A DNA stretch of 64,000 nucleotides from Ampullaceana balthica (Eukaryota; Mollusca; Gastropoda; Lymnaeidae), in assembly GCA_944989445.1 (NCBI GenBank), contig CALYLW010000181.1, positions 275,764 through 339,763 of the forward strand. The letters run 5' to 3'. Within the stretch, counting starts at the first letter, position 1, and each line of letters begins with the position of its first letter. The notes under the pieces are model-generated. The model ran no database searches. It worked only from the letters and a program-made list of their open reading frames with translations, and was not told the origin of the DNA. The position numbers and the translations under genes were made by a program. This document shows, piece after piece, positions 12,266 through 23,150 of the stretch.

Positions 12266-13978
12266 TGCCCTTGTTACATCATTTTACTTTTGAATTTTTA
12301 ATGTTTTATGGAAACAAATATTGGCTCTTTCTGATAAAACGTTATTTCTACTGTAGTCTTTAGTTAAGGCACTTAAGCGTGTTTATGGAGGATATATATT
12401 TCTTTTGCTAGAAAAATAGTTTCAATGCTCAGGAACAAGAACTTAAATATTCAATAATTAAAATAGTTTAAAGTGCTTAATTCCCCTTGATAACAAAACA
12501 AATCTATCCTCGATGATTCAGAGAGGCATAAGATAAAAAATTCTTTACGTTAATCTTTTTAGTTAATTAGATTTTAATTATTTTTTTACCCCCCCCCCTT
12601 GAAAAGAAACCACTTTAATCTGTATTATTTATATAATAATTTTATAATTAGATGTTGCGTAAACACCAATTTAAAAAAAATATAACTATATTGTACTGAG
12701 TTATTTCAGGGTCCAGGATGCATAATATTAATAATAAAGCAGCAAAAACCTATTAATATTATTATAATGGTAGGCTAATTGTCAAAGATAAATAAACTCT
12801 AGAAGCCTATTTCGCCGTCGTCATTGTATTAACCACCAAAAAAAAAGATTATAATAATTTCTTCAAATATATACACAACAATATATAAAATTTAAAAAAA
12901 ATTATTATTATTTACGGCATTTATTTTTAAAAAAGTTTCTTCAATGAATCGAAAAAAGCCCCATCTGGTTTCTAGTCTGACAACAACATCAGACAGTGAA
13001 TTGGCGCTTTCTAAAGATTTAATACAATACTTATGCACCAATTTCGATTTATTAGATATCAAGTCTAGGGGACTTTATCTAGTCAAAGAAGTGCGGTGTC
13101 AAATATTCAACAATCAAGAATTTCTCGGACACAAAACCCAAACAGTTCAATTAAGTAATTTAGCTCAAGGATTAATGTACTGTATAGGATTTTGAATAGT
13201 TTATCTCTTTTTTAAAAATATAATAATTTTTGTATATCCGTTTTTAAAAAATCAATTTAATTTAAAAAAAATAATTAAAAAACAACTTCGCCTTAAAAAT
13301 TATAAAAAAGTTTTTTTTTACTGCGTTGTTATTGTTAAACGTATTTTATGAGAATTTCATTGTAATATAACTTCTTTTTTTTTAAAGATAGCTTTGAGTT
13401 TTATACTTTAAAATATTCTATATTCTATTGTCTAGTCGTAAATTCATAAAAATAAAAGGTAATAAGAGCACAAAAATAATCCGACATCCTTTGTAATCAC
13501 GGCGTCCAACTTCCATCGCGAGACGGCGCGCACCACCTTGCAGTGCAGATGTTTCGCACCACGAAGCGAACATCATCGATTGGGCACGGAGCTGTGTAAT
13601 TACAGCTCCTGTCAAGTCATCGGCGGATTGATACAGGGCGGTGGCACTGAGATGAACAGGCCAGGACAAAGCAGGTGAGCAAGAGTTATTACCTGAAACA
13701 GGACTCTCAACTTGGACCCCCAAAGGGTTTTTTCCTGTGCATATGTTTGTAACCACTGCGTGAGCCAATGGAACACAAGCTGCGAGTATTCCAAACTAAA
13801 AAGCTGGTGTTTTTTTCCCCTTTAAAGTTGGGAATGGCACAAATAGGAAGGAAATTAATAAAAATTAAAACTTCTAATTCACGTTTCTTAAAGATTTTGG
13901 CCTTGTTTTCAAAATTTACGGGAAGTAGCACATAATGAATTAAGATTAAAAAGGGACAAAATTATGTAAGATCTGAAG
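12266..13978. other. Noncoding, AT-rich, one GC-richer island
   Basis: Mostly homopolymer-rich AT sequence. The segment 13480-13790 is richer in GC and has overlapping minus-strand frames that I do not recognise. A small frame at 12944-13195 also has no recognisable family. Confidence 0.45.
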
Positions 13979-14150
13979 CAGTGGTTCTCAACCCTCTTAA
14001 TGCTGTTACCATTAAAAACAGTTCCTTTTTGTTCGAGATACCTCACAACAATACGATTATTGTCACTGCAACTTTATAATTGTAGTTTTATTATTGTTAG
14101 AAATTGCGGTATCTGATATACAGGGTTTATTTTCATTGTTTCAAATTGAT
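13979..14150 (+). mobile_element. hAT terminus resembling the SPIN/URR1 group
   Basis: It starts cagtggttctcaaccctctt and continues with aatgctg, cagttcc, an actttataattgtag block, and tatctgatatacaggg followed by attttcattgtttcaaattg. This order closely follows the end of the SPIN/URR1 hAT family as I remember it from mammals and other animals. The opposite end (ttgagaaccactg type) is not visible before 14600, so it is a one-ended fragment or its right part has diverged. No search could be run. Confidence 0.6.
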
Positions 14151-14600
14151 CTCGTCACTAGGCGTATCAGCACGTTTGCGTGCCTACATGTGAGAGTTTC
14201 TGCACGTGGGCGGACACGCTTGGAGACGTATAGTGGAGTGGTGCCCTTGGTTCTTATGACGTTTGGCAATATATCTTTTTTAAAGGTCTTATGTGACCAC
14301 TGTAACACGATATAGACAGCTGATTTTTTTTTAAAAAGTAAATACTATTTGTTGTAAGTGTTGAACATGAACGAAAAGTTTATTTCACCAACTTAACATA
14401 ATAATACCGTAGGCAATAAATGAATTAACGGAAATAAATACTTTTTAAAAATGTTGTGATAGATATCTTGTACGGAAATACGGATCTTTCATTTGGGGGC
14501 ACCACAGGTGGCGGATATGGAGCGTTTCGGGGAAATAAAATAACCGGGCGGATCCGAATCTTACTGCCTTGTACTTGTAGCTAGTGGAGAGATCCAGAAA
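14151..14600. other. Noncoding sequence downstream of the hAT end
   Basis: It may contain the remainder of the SPIN-like copy, but I can align nothing after about 14150. No gene is recognised. Confidence 0.4.
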
Positions 14601-14876
14601 GGGGCTGTCCATTAAGTACGTCACGCTATTTTTGACCATTTTTAACTCCCCCCCCTCCCCCTGTCACAAACTGTCACAAATCTCGGATCTCTTAAAGTAC
14701 GTCACACTTTCGAACAAAAATTTTGTTTTTTATTTACAAAATAATTAACATTAAATATAAAACACCGTGACGTCACACATGGCCGGACCCCCCTCCCTCC
14801 TATCACTATCACAAATTGTCACACTTTCTTACACCCCCTCCCTCTCTGGTGCGTAACGTACTTTATGGACGGACCC
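14601..14876. mobile_element. Harbinger-like MITE, short form, copy H1
   Basis: The ends ggggctgtccattaagtacg and cgtactttatggacggaccc are inverted repeats. The interior matches copy H2 at 16352: acgtcacgctatt, runs of C with gtcacaaa, aaacaccgtgacgtcac, tgtcacactttcttaca. The flanking 3 bp are aaa on both sides, a less clear target site than in H2. No coding capacity. Confidence 0.85.
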
Positions 14877-15040
14877 AAAGGCTAGGCATTCGATCAAAAC
14901 AAAATCAGCTATCCAGAGTGATTTAACGGGCGACCCCTATGAATATGTGAAAGATCGACAACCATGTCATGAAAAAAGAAATATCTTTTCTTTTTTACGA
15001 AAGCAAAATCACATTTGGAAAAACAGACGATACATTCGCA

Positions 15041-15216
15041 CCAATGCTCCCTGTAAGGTTCGTTGGTCCGTGTGCAAAGTTAAAACACGTTTGCAAAGTT
15101 GCACAACATCTATTTTCAGCGCAATATTTTACAAAATTTGCTGCGCGGTAATGCTAAACGGCTGCGCGGCGACGGTCAAATATCTGCGCAGCCGCACAGT
15201 TTAAAGGGAACATTGG
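15041..15216 (+). mobile_element. Dispersed ~170-bp MITE-like repeat, copy 2
   Basis: The ends ccaatgctccctgtaagg and ttaaagggaacattgg form a clear inverted repeat. The internal order of blocks is the same as at 3079-3235. No matching target duplication was found. Confidence 0.8.
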
Positions 15217-15229
15217 TTAGGACTACGAC

Positions 15230-15455
15230 ATATGCTTGGAAAAGGATATGACTTTCGGATGATGACCTGGGATGCTCTGTCTGAGTCTGTCCAGAGCAGG
15301 GCCTATCCGAGCATGAGATGGATAGTTGCGGTTGAGAGAGACTTATACAGAAGCTCATACACGGGTCACGGTGTGGAGGCGAAAGGCCACCGTTCGGTCG
15401 GAATGCAGAAGAGTGACTGAGCAGGCAAAGGCCTTAAATGGGCTTTAGCGACAAA
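15230..15455 (+). other. Possible LINE 3' region before a (GAT)n tail
   Basis: The 225 bp before the GAT array read as one open frame containing a tryptophan- and arginine-rich stretch. They are followed at once by a trinucleotide array, as in the 3' tails of several invertebrate LINEs. I see no reverse-transcriptase motif, so this is only a suggestion. Confidence 0.25.
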
Positions 15456-15510
15456 GATGATGATGATGCTGATGATGATGGTGATGATGATGATGATGAT
15501 GATGATGATG

Positions 15511-15596
<86 letters not shown>

Positions 15597-15613
15597 GATG
15601 ATGATGATGATGC
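15456..15613 (+). repeat. (GAT)n microsatellite
   Basis: A trinucleotide array of about 50 units with a few interruptions (gct, ggt, agg, tat). It gives poly-Asp and poly-Met frames on the plus strand. These are a consequence of the repeat and not genes. Confidence 0.95.
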
Positions 15614-15887
15614 CACTATGGATATCCCAACATAAGCTGAACTGTATGAAAACATTAAATTTTAAGAGGATCCGGTGAAATAAAGTTTTAAAAAACTGAT
15701 CCCAAAGACTGCATGAAGAGAGTTCGAAGGACTTACACGAAGGCTATAGACATGTAGGCTTGAAACGAAATTGTTAATGGTCCAATCTGTACTGAGAGGT
15801 GAAAGTACAACAAACGTGATAGTCTAAATCTGTGGCGTAGCTAGAACTTTTGCCGCCCGGGGCGGTCACCGATTAGCCGCCCTCTTA

Positions 15888-16301
15888 GGGCCGTACATAA
15901 ATGACGTCATGCCCCTGGGGGGGGAGTCATACATTTGCGACGATGTGTGACGAGGGGGGGTGTGTTTAAGATATCTGCCGTTACGTCAAAACGCGCAACT
16001 TTAAATAAAATTTCCACTTAAATATTTGATTACTGACACTTTATTTAATGACGTTTATGTAAAAGCGTGTTACGATATTAGAGCGCAGCCTTACACTAAA
16101 AACATACTTAAATGTCAAAAATTCGATTTGAAACATTCTCATTGTCAAAGCGGAATCACGGCTTTTAAGGTGGGCGGGGGATGTCAAAAATGTGTGACGT
16201 CATATTGAAGAAGGGGTCTAAGTTTTTGTGACCACTTGTGACGAAGGGGGAAGGGGTGAAAAATCAGCTAAGATCGCTTGACGTCATTTAAGGACGACCA
16301 T
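15888..16301 (+). mobile_element. Harbinger-like MITE, long form, copy H3
   Basis: The ends gggccgtacataaatgacgt and acgtcatttaaggacgacc are inverted repeats, flanked by TTA at 15885-15887 and 16302-16304. A 3-bp TWA duplication is typical of PIF/Harbinger. Internal blocks (cgacgatgtgtgacgag, ttccacttaaatatt, gcgtgttacgatatta) match copy H4 at 39423. Confidence 0.82.
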
Positions 16302-16351
16302 TTAGTCGATTATATGATGGTTTTTATAAATTAATAAACAAGAATAAATAA

Positions 16352-16607
16352 GGGGCCGTCCATAAAGTACGTCACGCTATTTTTTCCCATTTTTAACTCC
16401 CCCCCCCTGTCACAAATCTCGCCCCCCCCCCTAAAGTACGTCACACTTTTGGACACAATTTTTTTTTAAATTAAAAAATTATTAAAATTTATTATAAAAC
16501 ACCATGACGTCAAACATGGCTTGATCCACCTCCCCCTGTCACAAACTGTCACACTTTCTTACATCCCTCCCCCTCTCTGGAGCGTGACGTACTTTATGGA
16601 CGGCCCC
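16352..16607. mobile_element. Harbinger-like MITE, short form, copy H2
   Basis: The terminal inverted repeats of about 27 bp are identical and begin ggggccgtccataaagtacg. They are flanked by TAA on both sides (16349-16351 and 16608-16610). The interior is C-rich with repeated gtcacaaa and gacgtca motifs. It has no open frame and was presumably mobilised in trans. Confidence 0.92.
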
Positions 16608-17934
16608 TAATTGTAATTGAAACAAAGTAAAAATGGGGAATATATTTACCATTGCGTGTCATATTTATGTAAGCAGTAATATTAATCAGTAATTAAAAAA
16701 AAGGCCGCATAAGATGATATACCTATATATATACACATTTATAAAAATACACGATACCTTATTTAAAAGCAGCAAGAAAGTTACCGAGGTCGCAGGTTTC
16801 ATGCAACTGATCAAAGCGTTCTTTTATAATTCCATCCATGGATAAAACATTTCTCGTTGTATTTCTACTTATAAAGATAGAACCACGTCTTCTTAATTTC
16901 GCCCACTTATATATTTTTTATCCTTCTAACTCCGTGTTCAGTTGATATCTTCAACTCTTCACAAATTGTTTGGCTGATATAACAGCTTTTTCTATTAGCA
17001 CATTTCTTTGTTCCATGCCATGACGGGTTCCCATAAATTGAGATAACATAGAAAAGAAAAAAGATTGCTTTAATTGAGTAAATTCCAGCATCTGATCTAC
17101 TTTTACTACTTACTTCTTCAGATGCCAATTTTTCCAAGACGCTTGAAATTTTAAAGTATGTCCTTTTAAAAATTATTTATGCCTAATGTGGTGTTTATTA
17201 ACGAAGAAATTTGAATATTCTCATATTCTTGTCATAAATCTTATTAATTTTCCATAAATTAGACGATTTCAAATTATTTACACATTACTTTGATTGGATA
17301 GGCTTAACATTTTTTAATGAATAACCGTATTTTAATAACAAACAAAAATTATTTGTTCTACTTTAATGGAATAAAAAACAAAAATAATTTTTAGTTAGTT
17401 ACCTTACAATAATTTTCTGAAAACTGAAACAGTAATAAAAATTACTACTTGCAAGTTAAACACAATATTTGAACCCCCATGCCTTGTAGTTGTAGGTACT
17501 TGTTCGCGCATCATTCTGTGAATGTCGAGATTCCACGCAAAAACTGTCGTGGCGATATTAATAGCACATATTTTTCGGCCCAGCGTTGGTGTGTTCTTTG
17601 TGGTATTTTTCTTATAAAAGCGTGATTTGTGAAGTATACCGCTTAATTTTCCAATCAAATCGATATCTTTTTTGTGCGATTAAAATTTTTAAAGCGGTTT
17701 TAAGTTTGTTATAAAATCCACTCTGTAATCAAACAAATATTGTGTGAATCCGTTATTTAAGACTGTAAAGTACGAGAATTTTTGTTTCACTCGGGTTTTC
17801 CCCCTTCAAAAGAAAAAGGGCGCTTGTCGGAAATGGTTGTTCTTTTTCAAATGCCCACAACTGCCGCCCCTAAATGTGTGACGCCCGGGGTGGACCGCCC
17901 CCTCCGCCCCCCTAGCTACGACACTGGTCTAAAC

Positions 17935-18364
17935 TATCTGCTTTAGCGTCTACTCTGTCCATTATATAATATGCTGATTCAACAAATATCCAGATTGCGA
18001 CGTGATATCGCGATATCGAAAGGTGCCGCGATAAGGTATTTACTAATAACGAGGTAATATTAGGGTCATATCAAATGACATCGTGACCGAGAGATATTCA
18101 ATAGTCATTGATTTAAAATAGCGATATAAAATAGAAATACAAATTTGAAAGATTTTTTTAAAAAAAAATAACTTAAAACAAACAAACATCGAATTGAGAT
18201 ACTTGTTATTTAAAAGTTTATATGACAATTCAACATCATTGGTTTATTTCATAAACGAATCTAAGATGATACGGCCAAGAAGATATAATATATTATATAT
18301 ATATTATCAATAAAACCATCTGTTATTTGATTAGACATAGGCCTATAGCCTAGAAGGTATGGCC
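17935..18364. other. AT-rich noncoding spacer
   Basis: No gene is seen. There are short atat and cgatatcg runs near 18005 and 18290. Confidence 0.5.
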
Positions 18365-18521
18365 AGGTTTCGTTGAATTAGTTATAGTTATATGCAAGAG
18401 TAATTAGGGATACAGCTCGGTTTTAATTCATTAGTTTTATTGTTAAAGCAAAAAGTTACTTCATCAGTGATACAACTAAGTTTTATTTCATAGCCAAGAG
18501 TTATTTAATTAGGTATAAAGC
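18365..18521. repeat. Degenerate ~50-bp tandem repeat, left part
   Basis: About three diverged units carry gccaagagtta-cttcattagggatacagctcagttttatt-type sequence. The array resumes at 19978-20045 after hAT element B, so the transposon landed inside it. Confidence 0.6.
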
Positions 18522-18805
18522 CAGGGCCAGATTTCTGCCTAGGCCCACGAGGCCCTGGCCTAGGACCCCAGCCAGTCTAGGGGCCTAGGTGGTGGAATCT
18601 TTACATAAGCTCAAAAGCCTGGCTTGCATTATCAAAAAGCTTTATAGAAAATGATGTTATAATTACAAAAAATTTCTACATTTTGCGTACACTGCGCAGT
18701 AGTCAAGTGCACAGCGTTATAGTTTGTGTTGGTTTGTCATTGTTAGTTGTGTTCTGAGCTGCTGCTGCGATATTGTGGCAGAAACGCGTAGGGATGGGTG
18801 TGGCA

Positions 18806-19670
18806 GGTATGTCTCTGAAGACGGATGTCCTGTCGAACGATTTTTGAAATTCATTTCAAATTGTGGCCATAAAGAGGAAGACCTGGCTAAAGTCGTCCTA
18901 GAGACATTGACAAATCACGACTTGGATATCGCCGATTGCCGGGGGCAGTGTTACGACAATGCTAGCAATATGTCGGGTGTATATTCTGGTCTTCACGCGA
19001 GAATTAAACCATGCAGTGAAACCTATGATAGATTTCGATCCCTGTTTTCTCACTCACCGAATCTTGTTAGGTCCAGTGTGGCCGAGTCTTGTCAAGCTGC
19101 TGTATCTTTCTTCTGCATTTTGCAAGATTTAGGGGTGCCATTTATAACGTATTTATAGATATAATAATTACAGAACTACGGAGACGTAGTTAAGTAAAAA
19201 GTTTGACTTTCTTACAAAACTACTTCTTTTGGAATTTAAAGACATCCGCGAAGGAGCCAGAAACATTATAACTTTGTATCTGGAGGATTTGGATAGGACC
19301 TTGGAAAACGAGTGTCTGCACCTGCAAGCTCAGTTGTTGTCGAATGATGAAGTTATGGATTCATCGTCACTGAATCTATGCAAGTACTTATCGGTAAAAG
19401 GCTTTTTGGACATTTATTCAAACGTTATAGGAATTGCGCTCTGAATGCTGTTGTGCACACAAGCGTCATACTGCTGAGCAGAACGGTCGTTCTCAGCGCT
19501 AAAGAGAGTAAAGAATTACTTAAGATCAAACATAGGAGAGAACAGGCTCAATTTACTCTTTGTAATGTACATTGAGTCAAAAATAATGTACTCAATTGAC
19601 TATGATGACTTCATTCGTTCTTTTGCAAAAATAGTTCGTCGTAGTATTCTATAAATTTTATAGAATAATG
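18806..19670 (+). pseudogene. hAT transposase pseudogene (ZMYM1/DUF4371-like), C-terminal half
   Basis: It begins at RYVSEDGCPVERFLKFI, continues through the conserved DNASNMSGVYSGLHARI (about 18957), then is interrupted near 19158. The segment LSVKGFLDIYSNVIGIALRM lies around 19390-19450. After one or more frame changes comes the C-terminal dimerisation region: AERSFSALKRVKNYLRS at about 19475, then IDYDDFIRSFAK near 19590. The aspartate/asparagine motif and the C-terminal block are typical of this hAT group. About 150 residues seem to be missing between the two parts, and stops and frameshifts make it inactive. Confidence 0.82.
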
Positions 19671-19710
19671 AGTATAGTATACGGTATTATTCTGATGTTT
19701 ATTAAAGTCA

Positions 19711-19841
19711 TTAGCTGGCAAGGCCCCTGGGGCATTGTGCTAGCCACACAACCCTTGCTCGTTAGAAGTGGTTAAATAAAACTTGTGAACGCTACTTCAC
19801 ATGCCCCATAGTCCGTCATGGACTTGAAAGGGGGTTATTTA
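19711..19841 (+). mobile_element. SINE tail inserted in hAT B
   Basis: It is bounded by a perfect 10-bp direct repeat, attaaagtca, at 19701-19710 and 19842-19851. Element A has the uninterrupted site at the equivalent place (about 9877), so this is a later insertion. The sequence (aaggcccctggggcattgtgc, later atgccccatagtccgtcatg and gacttgaaaggggg) resembles the 3' portion of a snail SINE as I remember it. It is 5'-truncated. Confidence 0.75.
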
Positions 19842-19977
19842 ATTAAAGTCAATGAAAGGTAAATGTTCTGTTCTAGTGAATTTAATTTGAGAAATTTCGA
19901 AATAGCTTCGAGATGGTTGGATGGGGGCCCAAAATGTCAAGTGCCTAGGGGCCTTGGGTCTGTTAAGTCCGGGCCCG

Positions 19978-20045
19978 GATACAGCTCAGTTTTATTTTTA
20001 TTAGTCATAGCCAAGAGTTACTTCATTAGGGATATGGCCACGTTT
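19978..20045. repeat. Degenerate ~50-bp tandem repeat, right part
   Basis: It continues the array interrupted by hAT B: gatacagctcagttttattt, then gccaagagttacttcattag. Confidence 0.55.
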
Positions 20046-20199
20046 CCTTTTAAAAAAAAATAATATTCAGACAACTTTTTATATTGATTTATTTTACCGC
20101 AGTATTCCTTATCTCATTGAAGGCGCCCTTATTTTTGAAGAGTTGACACCAAATACCCCAGACGCCATTATGGAGATACCTCAGGAGATGTCCTCAAAA

Positions 20200-20830
20200 A
20201 CCGTTAGCTGTCAAGGAACCCAGCGAGACATTGTGTCGTCTCTCATATTTCTCCCAGACAGTCGGCAGTCATTTCTCTGACTCACAAATCCGCTCGCCGT
20301 TTACCCCTGCTTATATGATCGCCGACTTTGTTCTTCCAGCCGTCGAGGTCAACCCGAGGCTCGCGGGGTCAGGAATCTTCGCCCCGTCACACGGGGAGCC
20401 ACTTCGTTTGCGGAAGTACAGCTAGCGCCGCCGTCAAGATGGAGCCGTCGTCTGAAAAAAAGCTGTCACCGACTGTCACTGGAATTGTCACACATCGTAC
20501 ATTGTCAAGGTATGCGCAGCGGTCGGCACTCTCACGTTTTTGACACCCTTGGCTTATCGCCTTTGATTGGTTGCACGACTGTATCACCAACGGCACTCCA
20601 TAATCCTTAACACCACTCACGGTGGGGGGAAGAGGATCTCTCAACAACATCTGATGCTGTCCCGTGGACATCTTGAGGACTAGACGGGTGAGATGGGTTT
20701 ATGACGATGATCTACAGCTACGTGCTGTTTCGGGAGCTGCCTGTGGTGTCGAGAAATGAAACCCCGGCGCTGAATCGCGAACAAACAAGCGATGTATTTG
20801 GTTAAAAAGTAAAGCTAGTACTATAAACTA
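20200..20830 (+). promoter_or_regulatory. CpG-richer island with a candidate first exon
   Basis: This stretch is much richer in GC and CpG than its surroundings and free of recognised repeats. At 20439-20441 an ATG sits in a good context (gtcaagatgg). It opens 23 codons ending at caag, followed by a consensus 5' splice site gtatgc at 20510. The frame is also open upstream to about 20300. No protein family is recognised and no downstream exon is identified in this window, so this is a hypothesis. Confidence 0.3.
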
Positions 20831-20844
20831 ATGTGACGGCAGGT

Positions 20845-21061
20845 CAGTAGCGTGGCGTGGGTGGGGCTGAGGGGGCGGTTGACCTGCATGGACGCAAAAA
20901 AATCTTGGGGGCCGCAAAAAGTGCTAACAGAAATTTGCTATACTAACCCGACTCCCATCATTGTCATCTGTTCGAAAGTTATCTGTCCACAAGCCAAATG
21001 CAAGTTAGGGGCGAATCCTGCTCACCATGCCCGGGTTCTGGCTAAACATGGTACGCCACTG
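20845..21061. mobile_element. hAT MITE (217 bp)
   Basis: The ends cagtagcgtggcgtgg and ggtacgccactg form an inverted repeat, flanked by a perfect 8-bp duplication cggcaggt at 20837-20844 and 21062-21069. The short frame inside it is a by-product. Confidence 0.92.
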
Positions 21062-21069
21062 CGGCAGGT

Positions 21070-21886
21070 TAGCTATAATATATTTGGTTCCTCACACAAG
21101 TCACAGAGAAAATAAACAACATAGCGTCATAACTCAAATTATGCTACGTGTTGTGAGGATAACAATAATTTAATATTTGATTTTTCAATAGCTCTTAATT
21201 CACTGCAGTCAGTTTAATCTTAAAATCTCAGTAATAACATAAATACTACATGTTCATATATTAAGTGTGAAATGAACGGATGGCTGAAGAATTTTTATAC
21301 CCCGGTATAAGGTATTAAAAAAAAGTGGATCCGTATTTACATACTTCAGCCTGCTTGTCCGTCTAGTGAGTTAATCACAGTGCTGTCTCGGTCAATATGA
21401 ACATATATTACAGAGCGTATAGATTATTATATTGCGTGCGCGTATTTCTGACCGTGACTCTTAAACGTTTTGTCAGTGACGCTCCAAAAAGGTACAGCGA
21501 TTCCATGCCAAAAGCCGAAAGGTTAATCTTCTCAAATGAATCGAAACGTTTTTTACACCTATAATTATTAATGTATGTATTAATTTGTCTATTAATAAAA
21601 CTTTAATTTACTGTTTGATTACACAATTCGTTTGTGTATATAGTATTTCATTGAAAAGCTTTATCGCAGCCCTATTCGAGATGATACATTACACCCACAT
21701 GTTTTATGTCAAGGCGAATATGTCTAAGCAATGGATAACTTTCTGTGCACACGCATAAAAGCCAATATAGGTTTATTTCATACAATATATTAGCGTTAAA
21801 TTCTAGGAACAGTAGAGCCTTATTTCTCTGCTTGCCGTTTAATAATTTTAGCGGTATCTAAGCAGTGTGTACGTTATAGTCAAAAG
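21070..21886. other. Noncoding sequence
   Basis: No gene or repeat is recognised. A TATACCCCGGTATA-like inverted motif occurs near 21297. Confidence 0.5.
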
Positions 21887-22066
21887 GGTTGTTTCAGCTT
21901 CAGCTTAGGCAAAGCGTTGTTTTAACTTAGGCAAAGCGTTGCTTCAGCTTCAACTTAGGCAAAGCGTTGTTTCAACTTCAACTTAGGCAAAGCGTTGTTT
22001 CAACTTCAACTTAGGCAAAGCGTTGTTTCAGTTTCAACTTAGGCAAAGCGTTGTTTTAACTTCGAC
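21887..22066 (+). repeat. 28-bp minisatellite
   Basis: About six units of ttaggcaaagcgttgtttca-acttcaac, with some shorter variants. Confidence 0.9.
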
Positions 22067-22475
22067 TTCGTAAATAATATTTATTAAAATCTATGAAACG
22101 GACTGTTCTCTGTTAAGGAAGGTAAATTAAAATAAAATCAAGTCAAAAGTTGTAGGTGTTTCAATCAAGGGATTCACATAGCAGAAATTAAAAATAGATC
22201 CCGTTTTTGCCTTTATTTATTAAGTTTATAAAAAATATCTTTTTAAAATAAAAAAAACCAACAACATCAATTAGTTATCGTTTCCTAAATTGCATAGCTT
22301 ATTGTTAAATTTTGTTCAAAATTAAATCATTTGAAAATAATTTTAATCGTTACGTTGATATTACATATTCTTATTTATAAATAGGGTTACAATTAAAGGT
22401 ATAAATGCAGTTTTGATCATGTTGATAAAAGTTTTATATATTTTTTGTGTGTTTCAATTGAGACCGGCGATTGTT
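22067..22475. other. AT-rich noncoding spacer
   Basis: Nothing recognised. Confidence 0.5.
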
Positions 22476-22479
22476 ATAA

Positions 22480-23150
22480 ATCGCCCGTGTGGCAGCAGTT
22501 GCCACAAATGTTATTTGTGTGGCAGCAGTTGTCACATATGTCATTGGTTTGACATCAGTTGTCCCATATGTCATTGGTTTGACATCAGTTGTCCCATATG
22601 TCATTGGTTTGACAGCAGTTGTAACATATGTCATTGTTTTGACAGCAGTTGTCCACATATGTCATTGTTTTGACAGCAGTTGTCACAGATGTCATTGGTT
22701 TGACAGCAGTTGTTAAATATGTCATGTTTTGACAGCAGTTGTCACATATGTCATTAGTTTGACAGCAGTTGTCACATATGTCATTGGTTTGACAGCAGTT
22801 GTCACATATGTCATTGGTTTGACAACAGTTGTCACATATGTCATTGTTTTGACAGCAGTTGCCACATATGTCATTGTTTTGACAGCAGTTGTCACAGATG
22901 TCATTGGTTTGACAGCAGTTGTTAAATATGTCATTGGTTTGACATCAGTTGTCACATATGTCATTATTTTGACAGCCGTTGTCACATATGTCATTGGTTT
23001 GACAGCAGTTGTCACATATGTCATTGGTTTGACAGCAGTTGCAAGAGATGTCATTGGTGTGTCATCAGTTGTCCCAGATGTCATTGTTGCGGCAGCAGTT
23101 ACCACAGATGACATTGGTGTGCCACCAGTTGTCAGATATGTTATTGTAAC
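22480..23150. repeat. 30-bp minisatellite (~21 units)
   Basis: The unit gacagcagttgtcacatatg-tcattggttt is repeated with few length changes. Because 30 is a multiple of 3, frames stay open on both strands (152 residues plus, 143 minus), giving 10-residue repeat peptides of simple composition. Each unit carries a CATATG E-box-type hexamer and a CAGTTG/CAACTG hexamer. I do not regard the frames as genes. Confidence 0.95.

Larger units (their letters stand above)
15830..17926. mobile_element. hAT-type element with two inserted MITEs
   Basis: The ends ctgtggcgtagctag and ctagctacgacactg form an inverted repeat, each followed inward by a GCCGCCCGGGG-type block. The flanks gtctaaat (15822-15829) and gtctaaac (17927-17934) match at 7 of 8 positions. 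It shares end structure with 39337-41958. Two Harbinger-like MITEs (15888-16301 and 16352-16607) sit in its left part. The right part (16900-17660) has short minus-strand frames with a CANRKSC motif that might be transposase remnants, but I cannot identify them. Confidence 0.82.
18522..19977 (+). mobile_element. hAT transposon B (same family as A), internally deleted
   Basis: It starts cagggccagatttctgcc and ends ttaagtccgggcccg. The flanks are tataaagc (18514-18521) and gatacagc (19978-19985), matching at 6 of 8 positions. The 5' noncoding block is the same as in element A up to about 18805. It then jumps to the middle of the transposase, so its first half is missing, with a second internal gap near 19160-19230. 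The 3' region carries a SINE fragment absent from A. Confidence 0.87.

Noticed and set aside
12944..13195. 83-codon plus-strand frame
   Set aside because: It lies in AT-rich DNA, with no recognised family or supporting context.
15438..15678. Poly-Asp and poly-Met frames
   Set aside because: They are produced by the (GAT)n microsatellite.
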